Shown here piece by piece: positions 59,194 to 64,000 of a DNA stretch of 64,000 nt. Source of the DNA: an uncultured Ruminiclostridium sp. GTDB lineage: Bacteria > Bacillota > Clostridia > Oscillospirales > Ruminococcaceae. The stretch's first letter is position 1; every line of letters begins with the position of its first letter. Below the pieces are notes generated by a model. The model did no database searches, was not told the origin of the DNA, and saw only the letters and a program-made list of their open reading frames with translations. The stretch covers positions 62,001 to 126,000 of the forward strand of contig CANRFO010000005.1 in the NCBI GenBank assembly GCA_947629925.1, read 5' to 3'. Position numbers and translations under genes: made by a program.

Positions 59194-59640
59194 ATGGAAA
59201 AACTAAAATTTATTCAAGTCGAAAAAGGAAAACCGGAGCATTATGAAATGGCAAAAAAGTTATGGCTGCCATTCTGCAGAGAAATCGATGAGCATGAGGG
59301 AATATCTGAGACTGAAGAAGAGATACTGCATGATCTTTCAAGGAGAATAAACATTCAAGGCAGCAGAGAAAATATGCATTTTGAACTTGCATTGTCAGAC
59401 AACAAACCTATCGGCATTGCGATGTTTGCAATAGATACGGGAACAGTCTATGGTCTTCTTGAGAGCGGATATGGTGTTATCACAGGATTTTACATATCGC
59501 CCGAATACCGCCGAATGGGTTATGGGAAAGAGTTTTTTAGGCATATTGAGCAGACACTGAAGGCTGACGGTGCGCCAAAAATATATCTACTCCTGACGGT
59601 GTAACTGGTAAACCGTTTTGGAAACTAACAGTGATGTACA
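59194..59640 (+). pseudogene. GNAT acetyltransferase with 3' frameshift (ORF stops at 59604)
   Basis: VITGFYISPEYRRMGYGKEFFRHIEQTLKADGAPKIYL then +1 frame reads PDGVTGKPFWKL. Confidence 0.7.
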
Positions 59641-59647
59641 TATTTTT

Positions 59648-59887
59648 TTAATTATCATTCTTGCCCTCCTTTTCAAGAAGCCACAGAACATTTAGTTCAT
59701 TCAGTCTATTATAAACATCTTTGATGTCAAAATACATTTCATCATATCCTTCCGCACTTGGATTTCTGAAATCTGTAGAGAATAAAATATAAAATCCTCC
59801 AGATTCAGAAGTGTCATCAACGACTTTAATGTAAAAGTCCTTCATATCTCCACTTTTAGCCAAACCGATTGTATTAAATATAGTCAT
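59648..59887 (-). CDS. Hypothetical small protein, candidate immunity protein
   Basis: MTIFNTIGLAKSGDMKDFYIKVVDDTSESGGFYILFSTDFRNPSAEGYDEMYFDIKDVYNRLNELNVLWLLEKEGKNDN; GAGG RBS; 10 nt after toxin-domain stop. Confidence 0.6.
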   Translation of the reverse strand: MTIFNTIGLAKSGDMKDFYIKVVDDTSESGGFYILFSTDFRNPSAEGYDEMYFDIKDVYNRLNELNVLWLLEKEGKNDN

Positions 59888-59897
59888 TTCGTCCTCG

Positions 59898-60176
59898 CTA
59901 TTCCTTGAAAGTAACATGGTTATTAACAATTGGCTTATTGGTGATAGGATCGATAATTTCTAAGTGAACATGTGGTTTCCCTGGTGAATGATTGCCGCAA
60001 ATCGAATTATTATCCATTCTAAATTGACGTATTTGACCATCTACTACATTTCTGTAAACACCAGATCCAGGTTTTCCAATCTCACTGTATCCTTCACCCA
60101 AAAAATCAATACCTGCTTGTAATTCACTTGGATTTAAAAACAGCGGTAAATTCGACCCTGATGATAAAAAATATAT
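59898..60176 (-). pseudogene. 5'-truncated polymorphic (Rhs/secreted-type) toxin C-terminal domain
   Basis: Open frame without start: FLSSGSNLPLFLNPSELQAGIDFLGEGYSEIGKPGSGVYRNVVDGQIRQFRMDNNSICGNHSPGKPHVHLEIIDPITNKPIVNNHVTFKE. Confidence 0.65.
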
Positions 60177-60217
60177 TTATATCAAGGATATTAGCTGAGC
60201 AATTGTCAACAAAATAA

Positions 60218-61522
60218 TTACAGTTTATTTACAAGTTCTTTAAAATGTTTTCCTCTTTCTTCAAAGTTTTTGTAAAAACCGTAGCTTGCGGCAGCAGGGG
60301 ATAGAACACAACAATGTTTTGAAACCTCATACGCTTTTTGAACTGCCTCTTCCATATCCTTTACTTTAAATACATTCGAAGTATCATTAAGCATAGCGGC
60401 TATCCGATAGCCGCTGTCAGGCAAGCAAATTATGTTTTTTACATTTCCCTTATTCAAAAATTCTATGAGAATATCATAGTTTATTCCTCTATCCATTCCG
60501 CCGATAATTACAGTATCGGCGGAAAATGTTTTTATAGCATTTATAGCAGCAAGCGGGATCGTGCTGATACTGTCATTTACATATTTAACGCCGTTTACAG
60601 TTCTGACAACTTCCATTCTGTGTTCTAGTCCGTTAAAGCTCTTGATCGCTTCAGTCGCCATATCAATATTACAGCCTGCATTTACAGCCGCAGCAAGCGC
60701 AACTGCTATATTGTATAAATTATGCTTTCCTTCCAGTCTGGGAGAAACTTTTTCATAAGGAATCATAGTGTCAAAAAAGACAATATCGTTTCCGCTTACA
60801 TAAATATCCGCTTTTTTGTCCATTGAAACGGTTATTTTTTGGGAGGGAATTAAGTTTATCTCTTCAGACAAATTTTCTATATTGAGTATAGTAATATCGT
60901 CTTTACGCTGAAATCTGTATATGTTTTCCTTGGCATATTTATATGCGTTGAAATCAACGTAATGGTCCAGATGTTCCTCATAAACATTCAACAAAACTGC
61001 AATATTCGGCGATGCCTTAACATACTCAAGCTGATGACAGGACATTTCACATACTATTATTGTATCTTTTTCCAAGCTGTCAATTATCGAAAGAGGCGGA
61101 ATACCTATATTCCCGATAAGAACGGATTTTTTTTCGCAGTGTTCAAGTATGTGATGAATAAGACTTGAAGTGGTGGATTTACCTTTTGTACCTGTAACAC
61201 CGATAATTTTATTTTTGCAAAATTTTAAAAGCAAGTCAGTCTGACCCGTTATTTTCTTTTTATTTGTTTCGGAAAGCCTGTCAAATAATGCTATTCCCGG
61301 CGTTTTCATAACAATATCATACTCGTCTATTGCATTAAGATAATTTTCTCCTGAAAAAAGCTCATATTGCTCTATTTCAGGCGTAACTGTCAGATTTTGG
61401 TCTGCAATTCCTATTTTGCAGTCGATATTTTTCAGTATATCAAGCGTAGAACGTCCTTCACGTCCAAAACCAAGTATTAAAACTTTCTTTCCTTGAAAAA
61501 AAGCATTGAGTTTATCTTTCAT
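60218..61522 (-). CDS. murD: MurD-like UDP-N-acetylmuramoyl-L-alanine:glutamate ligase (possibly MurD2 type)
   Basis: VLILGFGREGRSTLDIL; IGVTGTKGKSTTSSLIHHIL; NVYEEHLDHYVDFNAY; GLEHRMEVVRTVNGVKYVNDSISTIPLAAINAI. Confidence 0.9.
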   Translation of the reverse strand: MKDKLNAFFQGKKVLILGFGREGRSTLDILKNIDCKIGIADQNLTVTPEIEQYELFSGENYLNAIDEYDIVMKTPGIALFDRLSETNKKKITGQTDLLLKFCKNKIIGVTGTKGKSTTSSLIHHILEHCEKKSVLIGNIGIPPLSIIDSLEKDTIIVCEMSCHQLEYVKASPNIAVLLNVYEEHLDHYVDFNAYKYAKENIYRFQRKDDITILNIENLSEEINLIPSQKITVSMDKKADIYVSGNDIVFFDTMIPYEKVSPRLEGKHNLYNIAVALAAAVNAGCNIDMATEAIKSFNGLEHRMEVVRTVNGVKYVNDSISTIPLAAINAIKTFSADTVIIGGMDRGINYDILIEFLNKGNVKNIICLPDSGYRIAAMLNDTSNVFKVKDMEEAVQKAYEVSKHCCVLSPAAASYGFYKNFEERGKHFKELVNKL

Positions 61523-61524
61523 AG

Positions 61525-62862
61525 TTAAAGCCTTTCAAAATCAACTTCGGTAAGCAAATTTATAAATTCATCGGGAACAAAATTATTTTCATCAAAGAAT
61601 TTATCAAGCGTTTCAGATTCCGTAATTGCATCTTGATTTTCAAAATGCTCCTTTAGTAAAATAGGTAAGCTCTCAAATTTTCTCTTTTTTGCCGCTGTAT
61701 AAAGCGCAAGATTTATTTCCTTTTTCGTGCCTACACATTCAAAAGGTTTGTCGTAATCTTGATATACCAAGCCGTTGAACAAGTCTCGGTATTCTTCACA
61801 ATTCAGCATATCTTTGCCAAAAATCTTCACAAGCTGTTCATCGGTCAAAAACGCCGACAGCATAATATAAACATAAAGGCATTTTGCGCAATTTGCACAC
61901 CAGGTATCTGTTTTTGAGCCTAAATTACAGCTTTGAAAAACAGGGAAGTACTTGGGGTACTGAACGAACTTTTTTGTTATCTGCCATTCGCTCCACGGTC
62001 TCAGCATACTGAAATATTCAGGATAATTTCCGTAGAATTTTTTTGTATAATAACGAAAATCGCTCTCAAATTCTGTGCTTTTGCTGTACTGATGATTTAT
62101 TGCTGTCCCCGTTATATTGACTTCATTCGCACTGCTTTCATTGGAAAGGGCAATATATTTTTTCCCGCTGCAATAAGCAAATATCCACGAAGAAAAAGCA
62201 ATCACGGCAGACAAGGGAGTATGACCGTTCAAATAACCTGCGGCATTAAGCTCTAAAAGTTGCTTGTCGATAGTACGCTTTACACCGATAATTTGATTGT
62301 CAGTATATCCTGCTGTATTAGCGCAGTTTAAGGTAGCGCCTCTCGGATTTATTATATAGCAAGAATTTTGATTTTTATATTTGCTCAGCAATTCAAGCGT
62401 TACAACGCTGTCTTTTCCTCCGCCCACAGGAATAAGAAAACCTTCTCCCTCATATGATGATGAAAATATTTTTTCATCATTTGAGCAGGGAATTATCGTC
62501 ATAAAACTGTCAACATCGGTTTTTATACCATTTTTATAAAAAAATTCGCCAAGACCGTTAAAGTACAGCTTTTTCCACCATTTGATCTGTTCGTCAGTCA
62601 AGCTTCCGCAGTTGATTTTTACAACAGGCGGACAAGCACATTTCCAATAGCTGACAAGCTCCGCCATACCCAGTGAAAAAACCGCATAATCAAACAGCTG
62701 CTTGTCTTTTACATTTCTGATAAGCTCAGGAGCAAAGCTCCAGCAGGGAGCAAATTCATATTCATCTATCTTAAAATGAAATATAAAGCTGTCATCTTTG
62801 ATCTCATAGCTTTCGTATATAAATTCCTTATGATGTTCTCTGAGCTGTTCAAATTTTCCCAT
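61525..62862 (-). CDS. MurL-like UDP-MurNAc-L-Ala-L-Glu epimerase (PP-loop ATPase-like)
   Basis: FLIPVGGGKDSVVTLELLSKYK PP-loop-like motif; directly adjacent (2 bp) to murD-like gene; 445 aa. Confidence 0.65.
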   Translation of the reverse strand: MGKFEQLREHHKEFIYESYEIKDDSFIFHFKIDEYEFAPCWSFAPELIRNVKDKQLFDYAVFSLGMAELVSYWKCACPPVVKINCGSLTDEQIKWWKKLYFNGLGEFFYKNGIKTDVDSFMTIIPCSNDEKIFSSSYEGEGFLIPVGGGKDSVVTLELLSKYKNQNSCYIINPRGATLNCANTAGYTDNQIIGVKRTIDKQLLELNAAGYLNGHTPLSAVIAFSSWIFAYCSGKKYIALSNESSANEVNITGTAINHQYSKSTEFESDFRYYTKKFYGNYPEYFSMLRPWSEWQITKKFVQYPKYFPVFQSCNLGSKTDTWCANCAKCLYVYIMLSAFLTDEQLVKIFGKDMLNCEEYRDLFNGLVYQDYDKPFECVGTKKEINLALYTAAKKRKFESLPILLKEHFENQDAITESETLDKFFDENNFVPDEFINLLTEVDFERL

Positions 62863-62915
62863 AAAAGAATATCCTTTCTATGGTTTTGGGCGGCTCGAAA
62901 GAACCGCCCTGTATG

Positions 62916-63848
62916 TTAAAGTATATGCCTTTTTACAAATGCGTCAATGCTTTCGGGATCACATCTGTCAAATGTATCGTCACATTCTCTGACTTCCCAG
63001 TATTCGTTATATTCGGTATACTCGCCCGCTTTAAGCACTTCAAGCGTACCAAGCGATTCTATCTCCATTATATACTGATTTGTATAGGTTTCATAGTTTA
63101 CGGAATAATCAGGATATTCGCCCACAGGGTCAAAATCAAAGCGCTTTATGAAAAGCTGGCCGTTGTTAAGATATGCACCCCAGCCGTCCTCGTTGTTGAT
63201 ACCAATTTTAAATGCCTCTTCCTTATCAGTCTGAGCAAGTGTGATATATTTATCGCAAGCGAAAAATCTCGGATCTCTCACATCTGAATATGCCCAGAAA
63301 ACCATTCTTCTGTTAGAAAGAAGTCCTGTATCCTTCGTACATTGAGGAACTATCTCAACGCCGCCTTTTTCCGCTACGGTAAGGCACCAAGGCGCCAACT
63401 TTATTTCATAATCTGCAATATTTTTTATTATATGATTAACAGTAACGTTTGAGCCTGTTTCGTCTAACGTAACGGTCATAATATGACGTTCGCCCACCTT
63501 TTCTCTGTCCTCGGGCATTAACTTGATAGAATTGCCCGATATTTCATAGGGAACAGGGTGATTGTCGGGAGTATAGCTTTCGGGATAACTCTCAGGACTG
63601 CTCCAAAGGCGGTGACCGCCGTATATGTACCAGTTCTCATCTGTTTCAAAGAAATCGTGGAGCTGCTGCTTATCGTTAAAGCTGTCACGGTTTATGTCCT
63701 CACGGAAAATGTTTTGTTTTCCGTTAAGTCCGTAATAAATCATACGAGGACCCACGTCCACCGTAACAATAACGGTAGCTGTCTCATTCTTCATTTGTAT
63801 GCATTTTCCGAAGTTTTTATAGCTTATTTCCGAAAATTCAACGCTCAT
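62916..63848 (-). CDS. DUF4380-like (aldose epimerase fold) protein
   Basis: VIVTVDVGPRMIYYGLNGKQNIFRED... YGGHRLWSSPESYPESYTPDNHPV. Confidence 0.75.
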   Translation of the reverse strand: MSVEFSEISYKNFGKCIQMKNETATVIVTVDVGPRMIYYGLNGKQNIFREDINRDSFNDKQQLHDFFETDENWYIYGGHRLWSSPESYPESYTPDNHPVPYEISGNSIKLMPEDREKVGERHIMTVTLDETGSNVTVNHIIKNIADYEIKLAPWCLTVAEKGGVEIVPQCTKDTGLLSNRRMVFWAYSDVRDPRFFACDKYITLAQTDKEEAFKIGINNEDGWGAYLNNGQLFIKRFDFDPVGEYPDYSVNYETYTNQYIMEIESLGTLEVLKAGEYTEYNEYWEVRECDDTFDRCDPESIDAFVKRHIL

Positions 63849-63867
63849 TTTTAAATTTCCTTTCTTA

Positions 63868-64000
63868 TCATTTTAAAATTATAGGCTTAGACGTATAGCT
63901 CAAGCCGCATTTTTGCTTTTTTTCCAATGCAAGAGCATATTGGTCGTCGCAAAAAACTTCGATCTCCGCTTGCCTTTTTGCGGCAGGACATTTTTTTTCA
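63868..64000 (-). CDS. C-terminal part of an unidentified protein running off window end
   Basis: Open frame ...CPAAKRQAEIEVFCDDQYALALEKKQKCGLSYTSKPIILK*. Confidence 0.35.
   Translation of the reverse strand, partial: EKKCPAAKRQAEIEVFCDDQYALALEKKQKCGLSYTSKPIILK

Overview
The window looks like a low-to-moderate-GC Firmicutes (Clostridia/Ruminococcus-like) chromosome segment that is mostly housekeeping. From left to right it contains: the end of a his operon (hisA-hisF-hisI-hisE); a GC-richer horizontally acquired remnant (about 1.96-6.85 kb) with a decayed large serine recombinase, a TnpW-like small ORF, an ABC exporter and an Xre/TPR regulator; a glycoside-utilisation block (aldo/keto reductase, GH13, GH43, sugar-binding lipoprotein); rsmE-recG-GNAT; FakA-like/Asp23; ispE-aminotransferase-Lrp-PHP phosphatase; ACT/PFL (DUF711) genes; a complete nine-gene V/A-type ATPase operon; a small operon of low-complexity/coiled-coil proteins of unknown function; phosphoesterase/HAD; an FtsX-type ABC transporter; GH3; a mazG-hup-rqcP-yabP-yabQ-divIC cluster; tepA-ylzJ-uppP-spoIIIE; a ComEC-like MBL/DUF3006 pair; an aroF-aroB-aroA-aroC operon; tRNA-Leu(CAG); a polymorphic-toxin remnant; and a MurD-MurL-like pair. 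The most interesting signals are mostly absent from the ORF track: (i) a 34-aa Phe/Tyr/Trp-rich leader peptide followed by a terminator hairpin upstream of the aro operon; (ii) an apparent ACG start codon for V-ATPase subunit D; (iii) a MurD/MurL-like pair suggesting alternative D-Glu incorporation into peptidoglycan; (iv) an orphan toxin C-terminus with a candidate immunity gene beside tRNA-Leu; (v) the 33.8-35.5 kb low-complexity operon; (vi) a hairpin that could hide the yabP Shine-Dalgarno; (vii) several single-base lesions that split genes. All calls come from reading the sequence and translations; no database search was run.
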